In this document: positions 51,676 through 60,089 of the stretch, one piece after another
Numbering within the stretch: position 1 is the stretch's first letter
Layout: every line of letters begins with the position of its first letter
NCBI GenBank assembly: GCA_023898385.1
Contig: CP060220.1
Location: 2,604,001 to 2,668,000 of the forward strand
Direction of reading: 5' to 3'
Length of the DNA: 64,000 nucleotides
DNA from: Pseudobdellovibrionaceae bacterium
Lineage (GTDB): Bacteria; Bdellovibrionota; Bdellovibrionia; Bdellovibrionales; UBA1609
Made by a program: the position numbers and the translations under genes
Notes under the pieces: model-generated
Database searches by the model: none
What the model was told of the DNA's origin: nothing
What the model saw: the letters and a program-made list of their open reading frames with translations, nothing else

Positions 51676-52677
51676 TCAGAGTTTCCACTCATCCAGATCA
51701 AAGTTGTGAATCAAAACAATTTGAACGTGTTCTTTTTTTTCGTCGTCGTCTTCGGCTATGATTTTGTGGAGTTCGCCGTAAAATTTAAAAATTTCTTGGC
51801 GAATTTTTTCTTGGGCGACTTTAGAAATGGGAAAAATTCGATAGGCCCAGCCCCGCCGTGAAGAGGGAACTCCGTCTGCGGTGTCAAACCGCTCAAGACA
51901 TTTTTGGGTCCAATATCTAGCCAATTGAGCGGACTCTTCAATGGAATCTTCCATGTCCACGCGGCCGCGGCAGAGTTCGTACTTGCCATTTTTGAATTGA
52001 ATAGATGCATTCGACTCTAGGAGTTGTAGTCCATCTATCACTTCGGTGGTTTCAACGTCGAGCGCATAAGCTAACCATTCATCGGAGTGGGTAGGTAATT
52101 TTTTATAGGCATCCAGGGTTAATAGGGCTTGCAGTGCCGAAAGCCACCCAATCGAGCCCTCTAGTTTTTTTTGTTTAAGGGTTGTGGCGCTCCAAGCTGA
52201 GTACTCTTCCGGGGTCCACTGTGGGCAAATAGATTTTAAAAAAAACGGCAGCTGTTGAGTATTACATCCAAGAAATTGCAGCACCTGGTAAAACTCAACA
52301 GTTTGATCTTCAAGAAGCAGTCGGCGCGCTTTGGCGGAGGACATATCCATGTAGCGCGCAAATTCATCAACACTCATGTTGGCAAACTTGGTTCGCAAAC
52401 TATTGAGCACTTGTTGTCCGTCTAATGTTGAGTCCACTGAGAACGATAAGATTTTTTGCAATATGGCATCAATAGGTATGGTAAGGGCGCTGGCGATTTG
52501 AATAAATTCAGGCCATTTTAAGTTTTTGTATCCTGTTTCCCACTTGTGCCATCTCGGTGTGGTTGAATGGATAAGATTGTCCATTTGTTTTTGGGTACGT
52601 TCAGCGCGCCAGTGCCGAACCAGTTGGCGGCTAAGGCGTACAAAGTCGTCTGAGGATTTGGGCGCTGTATGACTCAC
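51676..52677 (-). CDS. HTH and TIGR02147-like regulator
   Basis: About 333 residues from GTG 52677 (an ATG at 52749 is also in frame but would overlap the divergent gene). The N-terminus looks like an XRE-type HTH (KQMDNLIHSTTPRWHKWETG region) and the C-terminal about 170 residues resemble the DUF4423 part of TIGR02147 proteins (EGSIGWLSALQALLTL, ALDVETTEVIDGLQLLES). The start lacks a ribosome site, and a promoter-like TTGTTT-17-TATGGT ends 8 bases before it. It faces a pseudopilin-like gene and may control it. Confidence 0.72.
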   Translation of the reverse strand: MSHTAPKSSDDFVRLSRQLVRHWRAERTQKQMDNLIHSTTPRWHKWETGYKNLKWPEFIQIASALTIPIDAILQKILSFSVDSTLDGQQVLNSLRTKFANMSVDEFARYMDMSSAKARRLLLEDQTVEFYQVLQFLGCNTQQLPFFLKSICPQWTPEEYSAWSATTLKQKKLEGSIGWLSALQALLTLDAYKKLPTHSDEWLAYALDVETTEVIDGLQLLESNASIQFKNGKYELCRGRVDMEDSIEESAQLARYWTQKCLERFDTADGVPSSRRGWAYRIFPISKVAQEKIRQEIFKFYGELHKIIAEDDDEKKEHVQIVLIHNFDLDEWKL

Positions 52678-52763
52678 GATCAAAGACCATATTCTTATTT
52701 TCGAGGGAAAACAAGGGAACCTTAAGTTGACGAAAATCGCGTAATCCATGAATAATAATTCCA
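52677..52763. promoter_or_regulatory. back-to-back divergent promoters without ribosome sites
   Basis: Plus strand: TTGACG (52727-52732), an 18-base spacer, AATAAT (52751-52756) and 6 bases to the ATG at 52763. Minus strand: TTGTTT (52714-52709), a 17-base spacer, TATGGT (52691-52686) and 8 bases to the GTG at 52677. The -35 hexamers lie 12 bases apart. Neither gene has a Shine-Dalgarno sequence, so both transcripts may be leaderless. Confidence 0.5.
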
Positions 52764-53665
52764 TGAATCAAAAGGGATTTTCTCTCATCCAGGGTCTCGT
52801 GGCCGTAGGCATTATGTCGCTTGTGGCGATGAGTGTTGCCGGCCTGTTCACTCAGATGGCGGCGAATCAAAAACGCAACAACATCATTTTCATGCTTCAA
52901 AATAAAAAATTAAACTTAGAGCAATCTCTAAGAGATGATCGGACATGGCAAAAAATTCTGGCACACGATAACAATCAAGGGCAATTGCAGTGTCTTAGAA
53001 AAATGCAAGACTGCATGGAAACAGCAAAAGAATTACCAGACCCTCCTGGTGAACTTATCCCTATAATTGTGGATGGGAGCAATCGTGTGTTAGTGGATAG
53101 CACCATCACAGGTAACAATATTGGTGGCATGACTTATCAAGGTACACTTTGCCATGAGTTTGTAGATAGAGACGTGTATTTTTCTGAGAATGGAAATGAT
53201 CAATGCCCCTTGCGTCTAGAAGTGCGCTGGCGACCCATTTGCGATAAAGAGACAGATACTTCCTGTTTGAACCCACAGATACAAATTACTGGTTCCTATA
53301 AGCATTCGCCCTATCAGATGGGCAAGTTGAATCTCAATTTTGTGCAATATCAAATAGAAGTGGTGCGGCCCGGGGTGACGGCAGAGATGATCCAACAAGC
53401 CATGCAAAAATATGTCGAAGAAAAGTCTTCCGTACAGCAAGCGAGCCCCGGACTTTCGAGTTCGCCGCAGTTGCCATCAGAGACGGCATCAAATCAAACT
53501 CCTTCCATGACGGTGGATGATGCAAAAAAAATGTTAGAGTCAGATGCACTTAAAAAACAAGATCTACCGAAAGAATTCACAGAAGGAATGAATCGATTGC
53601 TAGAGGCGCAAAAACAACTTGAGCAATTACAAAAAGAGTTGAAGTCTCAACAAGAGGCTAATTAA
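52763..53665 (+). CDS. pseudopilin-like protein with Gln at position +5
   Basis: A 300-residue protein starting at ATG 52763. MNQKG then FSLIQGLVAVGIMSLVAMS is a class III prepilin signal: peptidase cleavage after Gly5 and a hydrophobic N-terminal helix. The mature +5 residue is Gln instead of the Glu found in most pilins. Several Cys in the globular part (LQCLRKMQDC, TLCHEF, DQCPLRL, PICDKE, TSCLNPQ) suggest disulfides. The C-terminal about 90 residues form a Gln/Glu-rich disordered or coiled-coil tail, unusual for pilins. Other pilus genes are not adjacent. Confidence 0.78.
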   Translation: MNQKGFSLIQGLVAVGIMSLVAMSVAGLFTQMAANQKRNNIIFMLQNKKLNLEQSLRDDRTWQKILAHDNNQGQLQCLRKMQDCMETAKELPDPPGELIPIIVDGSNRVLVDSTITGNNIGGMTYQGTLCHEFVDRDVYFSENGNDQCPLRLEVRWRPICDKETDTSCLNPQIQITGSYKHSPYQMGKLNLNFVQYQIEVVRPGVTAEMIQQAMQKYVEEKSSVQQASPGLSSSPQLPSETASNQTPSMTVDDAKKMLESDALKKQDLPKEFTEGMNRLLEAQKQLEQLQKELKSQQEAN

Positions 53666-54053
53666 CGATCTTTTCGCCATTTTCGGTACGTGGCTCTGGC
53701 GGTAGCACAAAGTGTAAAACCAGATAAAGCAATGCGGCTCCGCCAAAGGAGAGGATCGCTAGAGTCAGGGCGCCCACTCGAATTAGGCCTAACTCCACAT
53801 TGTACTGTCGAGCCAATCGAAGGCAGACGCCGAGAACTTTGGGCTGCTGTGATTCAGCAATCAAGTCTTCTCGAGGAAGGGCCATGGCCAAAACAAAATA
53901 GACCAAAACACCAGTAAAGGCAAAGAAGATACTGGCAAACCAAGCAATTCTAACCAGCGTGACGTCCACATCTAAAGCGCGAGCCACTCCGGCACAGACG
54001 CCAGCGATTTTTCCATCTTTAGCTCGCAACCACACAGGTTGAACGATACCCAT
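53658..54053 (-). CDS. tandem PspC domain protein
   Basis: A 131-residue small membrane protein with two PspC units, residues about 8-65 (KIAGVCAGVARALDVDVTLVRIAW) and 70-125 (KVLGVCLRLARQYNVELGLIRVGAL), each ending in a membrane segment and a PP/PR pair. Single-unit PspC is usual; the duplication is notable. PspC proteins sense membrane stress in some bacteria. It lies 2 bp after rmuC and overlaps the pseudopilin gene by 8 bp at the 3' end. Confidence 0.88.
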   Translation of the reverse strand: MGIVQPVWLRAKDGKIAGVCAGVARALDVDVTLVRIAWFASIFFAFTGVLVYFVLAMALPREDLIAESQQPKVLGVCLRLARQYNVELGLIRVGALTLAILSFGGAALLYLVLHFVLPPEPRTENGEKIVN

Positions 54054-54055
54054 AG

Positions 54056-55549
54056 CTAGACTCCTTCCGCAGCAGAAACCGCTTCATCAATATCAGAGGG
54101 TGGTTGAGTCGACAATACGTCGGCGGGAGAGCCCACATCAGCTGGATCTTGTTTCTTGAGGCCTTTACGCTTTTTTCGTTTTCGTTTTTTCTTACCAGAA
54201 GCGTTGAGCTCAACGGGAGTCTCGTCCGCCGCCGAGGTGACGGTGTCGTCAAGATCATCTTCAACCAAATCTTCGGGTTCAGCATTTACCGTGGCTGCCT
54301 CAAGAGCCAGGGCCTCACCACTGCGAATATTTAAATTCGTTGGCAAACTTTTTTTACTTTTGGCGCCAAGCTTTTCAAGTCGTTGGGCTTGCACTAAAAC
54401 GCGGCTTTCTAATCGCGAAAGTCCCTTTTCGTATTCGTCGCGTGCTTTTTCAAGATGTTTTCCTATTCCCACATAGGCATCCATAAAATCACAAATTCTT
54501 TTGTGCAGCTCTTTACCGGCGTCTGAAATGCGTTCGGCGTTCTCCGCCAGTCGCTCTTCATTCCATCCAAAACGAATAACTTTCAGCAAGCCGATCAGTG
54601 TGGGAGGAGTGGCAATAAGAATTTTCTTTTCAATGGCATATTCCATTAACTCTGGATCAGCTTCTAGAGCCGCGTAAAGAAATGATTCGTTAGGAAGAAA
54701 CATCACGGTAAAGTCTGGGGATTCTTTAAGCAAATCTGAGTAGGCCCGTGAAGATAGTTTTTTAATATGGTCTTTTACGTGGCGCCCATGGCGAGAGAGT
54801 TCTAGGTTTCTCTGTTCGTCTGTGTTGGCATCGAGATAGGCCATAAAGGCATCAATGGGTGTTTTGGCATCAACCACCACGAATCGGCCGCCGGGCATTC
54901 TGACGGTCATGTCAGGGATTATGCGATCGCCGTCATCGGTGTTTTGAGTGTCTTGAAAGACGACGTCGGAATACTCAGACATGCCTGCTAGTTCCACACA
55001 GTTTTTCAACTGCACCTCACCCCAGCGGCCTCGAACGTGCGGTCGCTTAAGGGCGTCTTTAAGGGCTCTAGTTTCTTCACTCAATAACCCGTTGATTTCA
55101 GCCACGCGCTTTATTTCTTGTTCCACCGAAGTGAAGGCCCGAACACGATTGGTTTCAATGTGCGTGACCTGTTCATGATATTTCTTGAGGGCCTCATTAA
55201 GCGGCTGAACAAGGTGATTGATCGCGGTTTGGCGTTTTTCAAGATCGCCCTTTGCCACTTGCACTTCTTGTTGCAACATGGTTTTTGCGAGATCCATAAA
55301 TTGGCGATTGTTACCCTCTAAAGCGGATGCGGCTAAACTTTTAAACGTGTCGCTCAGTTGGGCCTTTGCGCTTTCGAAGGTTTTTCTCTCCGCATCGAGG
55401 GTCGACTTGGCGGCTTCCAGTTCGGCTTGAGTGCGGGCGAGATCAATTTTTATCTCGGTAAGAAGACGTTGATGACGTCGGTTAATGTACACAGCGGCCG
55501 TCAGGGCGAACAAAAACAAGACTAAAAATACCACGGAAATAGGATCCAT
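54056..55549 (-). CDS. rmuC: DNA recombination protein RmuC
   Basis: A 497-residue protein: N-terminal membrane helix, a long coiled coil (residues 28-180) and the RmuC nuclease-like core HVRGRWGEVQLKNCVE, VDAKTPIDAFMAYLDA and FLPNESFLYAALEAD. The tail is rich in acidic then lysine residues (KKKRKRKKRKGLKKQ). RmuC limits inversions at short repeats; the conserved Asp/Lys of VDAK recalls PD-(D/E)XK nucleases. Co-transcribed with the PspC gene. Confidence 0.93.
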   Translation of the reverse strand: MDPISVVFLVLFLFALTAAVYINRRHQRLLTEIKIDLARTQAELEAAKSTLDAERKTFESAKAQLSDTFKSLAASALEGNNRQFMDLAKTMLQQEVQVAKGDLEKRQTAINHLVQPLNEALKKYHEQVTHIETNRVRAFTSVEQEIKRVAEINGLLSEETRALKDALKRPHVRGRWGEVQLKNCVELAGMSEYSDVVFQDTQNTDDGDRIIPDMTVRMPGGRFVVVDAKTPIDAFMAYLDANTDEQRNLELSRHGRHVKDHIKKLSSRAYSDLLKESPDFTVMFLPNESFLYAALEADPELMEYAIEKKILIATPPTLIGLLKVIRFGWNEERLAENAERISDAGKELHKRICDFMDAYVGIGKHLEKARDEYEKGLSRLESRVLVQAQRLEKLGAKSKKSLPTNLNIRSGEALALEAATVNAEPEDLVEDDLDDTVTSAADETPVELNASGKKKRKRKKRKGLKKQDPADVGSPADVLSTQPPSDIDEAVSAAEGV

Positions 55550-55730
55550 CGAGTTCCCTTTGCTAGAGGATATCCGGTCAAATATGCCATAAAATGGCCC
55601 GAAAAGGCCAAATAAGGCCGCCAGATCGCGTTAAAACCTCCTGAGAGTAAAACAGAAGGGGGTGGATATGGCATAAGCCTTGAATATTAAAGGGGATGTG
55701 AACCTGTTTTATGTGGGAAGGTGATTCACA

Positions 55731-56201
55731 GTGTCTAGGTTGAAATTGCGAGTTGTAGCTTTGGTATTGGTCGTATTGGCTCCAGCGTTGGAGTGTGCGG
55801 CGGTGGAATCGACCCCGGTGTTGCCTGAAGAATCCGTGTCCGTCCCCTTACTTTTTTCTCAGTGGAAGCGAGATCAAGTGACCGAGGCCCACAACTATGC
55901 GGTTCGCGTTAGAAACCGCCTGCTCATTGCTGGGTCCCATGAGACGCGGGGCAGCCAAAGCCAAACGCTGGCAAGTTTGGAGCAAGAACTTGAGGCCGCC
56001 CAACAACGGCTGGCCATAGCTCAAGAGCTATCTCTTGATGACTACTTCGAAATTTATTTAAAACAATTCAAGAATGAGCCTCGGTCCCTGCAATTACTTG
56101 CAGAGCGCCTGCCGCCGGAAGAGGTTTTAAAGTTGCTCGCTCGCCTGTTGGACACCCCCATTCCCCAGCCGGAGCCTGAAAAAGTAGCCAACCGTCCATA
56201 G
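55731..56201 (+). CDS. small secreted protein before groES
   Basis: A 156-residue protein starting with GTG, with GGGAAGGTGA upstream. A signal peptide (RLKLRVVALVLVVLAPALECAAV; no clear lipobox) is followed by a helical domain with a coiled-coil stretch (SLEQELEAAQQRLAIAQEL) and a Pro-rich end. Not recognised. It lies upstream of groESL, separated by 168 bp containing the groES promoter, so it is likely a separate unit. Confidence 0.68.
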   Translation: MSRLKLRVVALVLVVLAPALECAAVESTPVLPEESVSVPLLFSQWKRDQVTEAHNYAVRVRNRLLIAGSHETRGSQSQTLASLEQELEAAQQRLAIAQELSLDDYFEIYLKQFKNEPRSLQLLAERLPPEEVLKLLARLLDTPIPQPEPEKVANRP

Positions 56202-56266
56202 ATCCATAGAAAACCCTCGTTTAACCCTGTAAACGTTTGAAAAGCCTAATAATTTTACTAAATTTC

Positions 56267-56314
56267 GGTAATTTCTCTGGGTTACCTTGACAGCAAATTA
56301 ATAGCTTACATATT
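56267..56314 (+). promoter_or_regulatory. probable groESL promoter with upstream inverted repeat
   Basis: TTGACA (56287-56292), a 16-base spacer and CATATT (56309-56314) lie about 55 bases before the groES ATG. Directly upstream, GGTAA (56267-56271) and TTACC (56282-56286) form an inverted repeat that could be an operator. The CIRCE box (TTAGCACTC repeat) is not present, and no good sigma-32 match was seen. Confidence 0.55.
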
Positions 56315-56369
56315 GGAGCGGTTTTGAATCGCTATTTTTTATTTGATGTCATTAATAGGAGGAATACTC

Positions 56370-56666
56370 ATGGCAGAAATCAATGTACGTCCCCTTCACG
56401 ACCGAATTCTTGTGCGTCGTATGGAAGAAGACGAAGTGACACCGGGCGGAATCATTATCCCTGAATCGGCAAAAGAAAAGCCTCAGCGGGGAGAAGTGGT
56501 CGCTGCAGGAAATGGCCGCGTTACTGAAGATGGCAAGACATTGCCACTAGAACTTAAGGCCGGGGACAAGGTTTTGTTTGGCAAATATGCTGGCACAGAA
56601 CTTAAATTGGGTGAGCAAGAATATCTAATGATGCGCGAAGAAGATGTTCTTGGGGTATTAAACTAA
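56370..56666 (+). CDS. groES: co-chaperonin GroES
   Basis: A 98-residue protein; ATG 56370 has AGGAGGAA just upstream. It contains the GroES core: VRPLHDRILVRRMEEDE, the mobile loop TPGGIIIPESAKEKPQRGEV, GDKVLFGKYAGTELKL and the end YLMMREEDVLGVLN. It caps GroEL and is the first gene of the groESL operon, 34 bp before groEL. Confidence 0.97.
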   Translation: MAEINVRPLHDRILVRRMEEDEVTPGGIIIPESAKEKPQRGEVVAAGNGRVTEDGKTLPLELKAGDKVLFGKYAGTELKLGEQEYLMMREEDVLGVLN

Positions 56667-56700
56667 TTTTTTAAAACTTAAAGATAGAGAGGTCTTTAGA

Positions 56701-58353
56701 ATGAGCAAAGAAATCCGATTCAGTGAAGATGCTCGCAATTCCATTTTGCGAGGAGTTAACACTTTAGCAAACGCTGTTAAAGTGACCCTAGGTCCAAAAG
56801 GACGTAACGTAGTTATTGAAAAATCTTTTGGTGCTCCATTGATCACTAAAGATGGCGTAACTGTGGCCAAGGAAATCGAGCTTGAAAACAAGTTTGAAAA
56901 TATGGGCGCTCAGATGGTCAAAGAAGTGGCTAGCAAAACTAACGAAGATGCTGGTGACGGTACAACCACTGCCACAGTTTTGGCTCAAGCGATTTTTCGC
57001 GAAGGATCAAAAATCGTTTCGGCAGGACACAACCCCATGGAAATCAAGCGCGGTATTGATAAAGCTGTAGAGGTTGTTCGCACCGAACTTAGCAAGTTGG
57101 CAAGTCCTGTAAAGGGCCAACAGGAAGTGGCACAAATTGGTACCATTTCAGCCAACAATGATAAAGAAATTGGTGAGATGATTTCTCAAGCCATGGAAAA
57201 AGTGGGCAAAGAAGGCGTTATCACTATTGAAGAGAGCAAGACCGCTCAAACTGAACTGGATGTGGTTGAAGGGATGCAGTTTGATCGTGGATACCTGTCT
57301 CCTTATTTCATAACAAACGCTGAGCGAATGGAAGCCGTCCTTGATGATCCCTATGTTTTGATCCATGACAAAAAGATCAGCAACATGAAAGATCTTCTTT
57401 CTGTACTTGAGGGCGTGGCCAAGCAAAATCGTCAACTACTTATTATTGCTGAAGACGTTGATGGTGAAGCGTTGGCAACATTGGTGGTTAACAAGATTCG
57501 TGGAACATTGCAGGTTGCTGCAGTGAAGGCTCCTGGCTTTGGCGATCGCAGAAAAGCGATGCTTCAAGATATTGCCACACTAACTGGTGGAACAGTTATC
57601 AGTGAAGAAACTGGTCAACGACTTGATCAAGCCACTGTTGCGGATTTGGGTCAGGCCAAGCGTATTCTTATCGATAAAGACAATACCACGATTATTGATG
57701 GTGCTGGCGAAAAGGCAGCCATTGATGATCGCGTGAACCAAATTCGTGCTCAAGTCGAAGAAACTTCAAGCGATTACGATAAAGAAAAACTAAAAGAGCG
57801 GCTGGCAAAACTGGCCGGTGGTGTGGCTGTGATTCATGTGGGCGCTCCTTCTGAAGTAGAAATGAAAGAGAAAAAGGCTCGCGTGGAAGACGCGCTTAAT
57901 GCCACTCGTGCGGCCGTTGAAGAAGGTATTGTTCCTGGTGGCGGTACAGCCCTTCTGCGAGCATCTCAAGGTATAGAGAAGTTGAAGTTGACCGAAGGCG
58001 AACAGTTTGGTGCTCGAATTGTGAAGCGCGCTTGTGAAGAGCCTCTTCGTCAGATTGCTGGCAATGCAGGCCTTGATGGCGCCATCGTTATCGATCGCGT
58101 ATTGAGCAAAGGTGGCACTCACGGATTTAATGCTTTAACTGAAACATACGGTGATCTTGTTGAAGACGGCGTTATTGATCCAGTTAAAGTGGTTCGTTGT
58201 GCACTAGAGAATGCGGCTTCGGTTTCATCACTAATGCTCACAACTGAAACAATGATTGCTGAAAAGCCAAAAGACGATGCAGCCGGTGGAGGCCCAGATA
58301 TGGGTGGCATGGGCGGCATGGGTGGTATGGGAGGCATGGGCGGCATGATGTAA
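56701..58353 (+). CDS. groEL: chaperonin GroEL
   Basis: A 550-residue chaperonin with ATP site motifs TLGPKGRNVVIEK and EDAGDGTTTATVLAQAI (the catalytic Asp is present) and VPGGGTALLRA. The C-terminus is a GGM repeat (MGGMGGMGGMGGMM) typical of GroEL1-type proteins that act inside the cage. Full length with no oddities. It folds cytoplasmic proteins together with GroES. Confidence 0.98.
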   Translation: MSKEIRFSEDARNSILRGVNTLANAVKVTLGPKGRNVVIEKSFGAPLITKDGVTVAKEIELENKFENMGAQMVKEVASKTNEDAGDGTTTATVLAQAIFREGSKIVSAGHNPMEIKRGIDKAVEVVRTELSKLASPVKGQQEVAQIGTISANNDKEIGEMISQAMEKVGKEGVITIEESKTAQTELDVVEGMQFDRGYLSPYFITNAERMEAVLDDPYVLIHDKKISNMKDLLSVLEGVAKQNRQLLIIAEDVDGEALATLVVNKIRGTLQVAAVKAPGFGDRRKAMLQDIATLTGGTVISEETGQRLDQATVADLGQAKRILIDKDNTTIIDGAGEKAAIDDRVNQIRAQVEETSSDYDKEKLKERLAKLAGGVAVIHVGAPSEVEMKEKKARVEDALNATRAAVEEGIVPGGGTALLRASQGIEKLKLTEGEQFGARIVKRACEEPLRQIAGNAGLDGAIVIDRVLSKGGTHGFNALTETYGDLVEDGVIDPVKVVRCALENAASVSSLMLTTETMIAEKPKDDAAGGGPDMGGMGGMGGMGGMGGMM

Positions 58354-58382
58354 TCAGGCCAGAAGCTCATCCATTAAGCTCT

Positions 58383-58417
58383 AAAAAACCCCAGCTCATT
58401 TTGGCTGGGGTTTTTTT
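58383..58417. terminator. strong bidirectional intrinsic terminator after groEL
   Basis: A6-CCCCAGC (58383-58395), an 8-base loop and GCTGGGG-T6 (58404-58416) pair perfectly over 13 positions and end in seven T residues on the plus strand; the A-run gives a T-run on the minus strand. It separates groEL from the convergent barrel gene and can serve both. Confidence 0.92.
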
Positions 58418-58427
58418 ATGGCAAAAA

Positions 58428-60044
58428 TCAAAACAGATAGTAAAGGCCTGCAGAAAAGGTGGTGTGCTTGCGGCTTGAAGAATTAGCACTGCCGCTCGAG
58501 AATTTAGTGGAATACAGTTCCATATCCAATGAGCCAACGGCTCTGAGGTTAAGAGCCACCCGCCTTTGGACAAACACACTGAAATTGTTAATTGTGTTAT
58601 CGCTTTTTCCGCTCGAGCTGGGGCTTTCGCTCAGTTGCGGATTTAGCAAAAAGAAAAGTTCAGAACCGAGGCTCCACGAGTGGTCTTCGGCGATGGGATA
58701 GGTGCCACGCACGCCCGCTTTAAATCCGGTGTATTTAAGTGTGGTTAGTCCTGGTGGTTGTGATTCATCTACAGCTAAACGGTAAGAGGCGAATCCAGCA
58801 AGTAGCTCCACATTAGGCCCCCATACGCTCGGGCCCATACGAATTCTGTAGCCCCCCAAGAGTTCATGGGAGCTGAGTGAGTAGGAAAGTTCTCCGGGGT
58901 CACCCCCACTTCTTGGGTTGTCAGTGGAGATAATTCCCTGTCGTAGCCGTGCGTGCATAGTCCACTTGGGGGTGATCCAAAGTTCAGCTTCAATATTGGC
59001 ACTCATATAATAGGGATCTTTTGCATCGTAACTGTCACCAGGGACGGTCATGCTGCCAGCAAAGTATCCTAAGCCCAGTCGTGCCCCCACTTGCCCAAAG
59101 GTGGGTGGTTTTTGAGGTAACCACGGCGAGGGGTCTTTGCCAAAGCTGATAGGGCCATCGGGCCGCGACTCAAGGGAGTGCTCGTTTTGAACCGCATCTG
59201 ACAGCATTCGATCGTCTGGGTAGGCAACAAAGTCAATGCCCGCAATCTTTGTGTCTTTCTGGATGGCCCCGCTTTCTTTTTCGGTGACGATTTTACCAAA
59301 ACTCAAGCTATCTTCTATTTTTAAGAGGCGAATTTTCCCGATAATTTCTTTTTCAGAGTTTATTACAAAATCAAATTTTGGATGGCGGTTGAGTTTTATC
59401 ACTTGAACGGCAGATACCATCTGCCCCTCAATTACACCATCTTGTTTGCCAATATTAAGCGTGACTCGATTGTTGTGGCGACTTAACACAAGGCCCGTGT
59501 AAGGCAGTTTAGAAAGAGCCTTTTGCAACAATAACTCGGCTTGTTCGTTGAGATGTTTCACTTCAAAGCGCGGAAAGTTTTTTAAGGTCTCTTGGGCATA
59601 GAGTTTCTTGTCGCTAGCAAGAAATAGATCCAGCTTCATATTGATCCCATTGGGTCCTTTTGTGACACGCATGACAACAAAGGCGTCTGTTCCCAATCGT
59701 TCGCTCAGTGCCGCTACTCGTTGCGGATCTCGCTCAAGGTCTTCAGGGGCAACAATCGGCCCAATCGTGTCTATTGATTTAAGGTCCCAATGGTGATTGC
59801 TTTGTAAAAGCTTCGATAGGTGGTTTTCAATAGGACGCGCATAAATGCCTTGTAAGTTATCTGTGAGCGGCAATAGTGCTATGCTGTGCACAGTTACAAT
59901 TCGATCCAATTCACCCGAATACGGGGTGATGCTTTCATCTAAAGTTTTTGCGCCCACAGCGGAGGCCAAGAAAATACAGACCAATGTCGAGGGGATCGCT
60001 GCAAAATGTAAAAATAGTCGTCCACGTTTTACTTTTATTTTCAT
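58428..60044 (-). CDS. predicted outer-membrane protein with barrel domain
   Basis: A 538-residue protein. A signal peptide (HFAAIPSTLVCIFLASAVGA) is followed by a periplasmic alpha/beta part (residues 40-280) with SIALLPLTDNLQGIYARPIEN, similar in layout to TolB- or LpoB-like domains that start from the same strand pattern. From residue 300 alternating strands (LGYFAGSMTV, ANIEAELWITPKWTMHARLRQG, TFSAGLYYLF) suggest a barrel, and the protein ends in Phe as outer-membrane proteins do. Not recognised as a known family. It is divergent from the next barrel gene. Confidence 0.7.
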   Translation of the reverse strand: MKIKVKRGRLFLHFAAIPSTLVCIFLASAVGAKTLDESITPYSGELDRIVTVHSIALLPLTDNLQGIYARPIENHLSKLLQSNHHWDLKSIDTIGPIVAPEDLERDPQRVAALSERLGTDAFVVMRVTKGPNGINMKLDLFLASDKKLYAQETLKNFPRFEVKHLNEQAELLLQKALSKLPYTGLVLSRHNNRVTLNIGKQDGVIEGQMVSAVQVIKLNRHPKFDFVINSEKEIIGKIRLLKIEDSLSFGKIVTEKESGAIQKDTKIAGIDFVAYPDDRMLSDAVQNEHSLESRPDGPISFGKDPSPWLPQKPPTFGQVGARLGLGYFAGSMTVPGDSYDAKDPYYMSANIEAELWITPKWTMHARLRQGIISTDNPRSGGDPGELSYSLSSHELLGGYRIRMGPSVWGPNVELLAGFASYRLAVDESQPPGLTTLKYTGFKAGVRGTYPIAEDHSWSLGSELFFLLNPQLSESPSSSGKSDNTINNFSVFVQRRVALNLRAVGSLDMELYSTKFSSGSANSSSRKHTTFSAGLYYLF

Positions 60045-60089
60045 AATGCAATTTTCCTATTTTCAAAAGGGTAGGTCAATTTCCTTAAA

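Noticed and set aside
56201..56370. CIRCE/HrcA site before groESL
   Set aside because: No TTAGCACTC...GAGTGCTAA pattern; only a GGTAA/TTACC repeat next to the -35.
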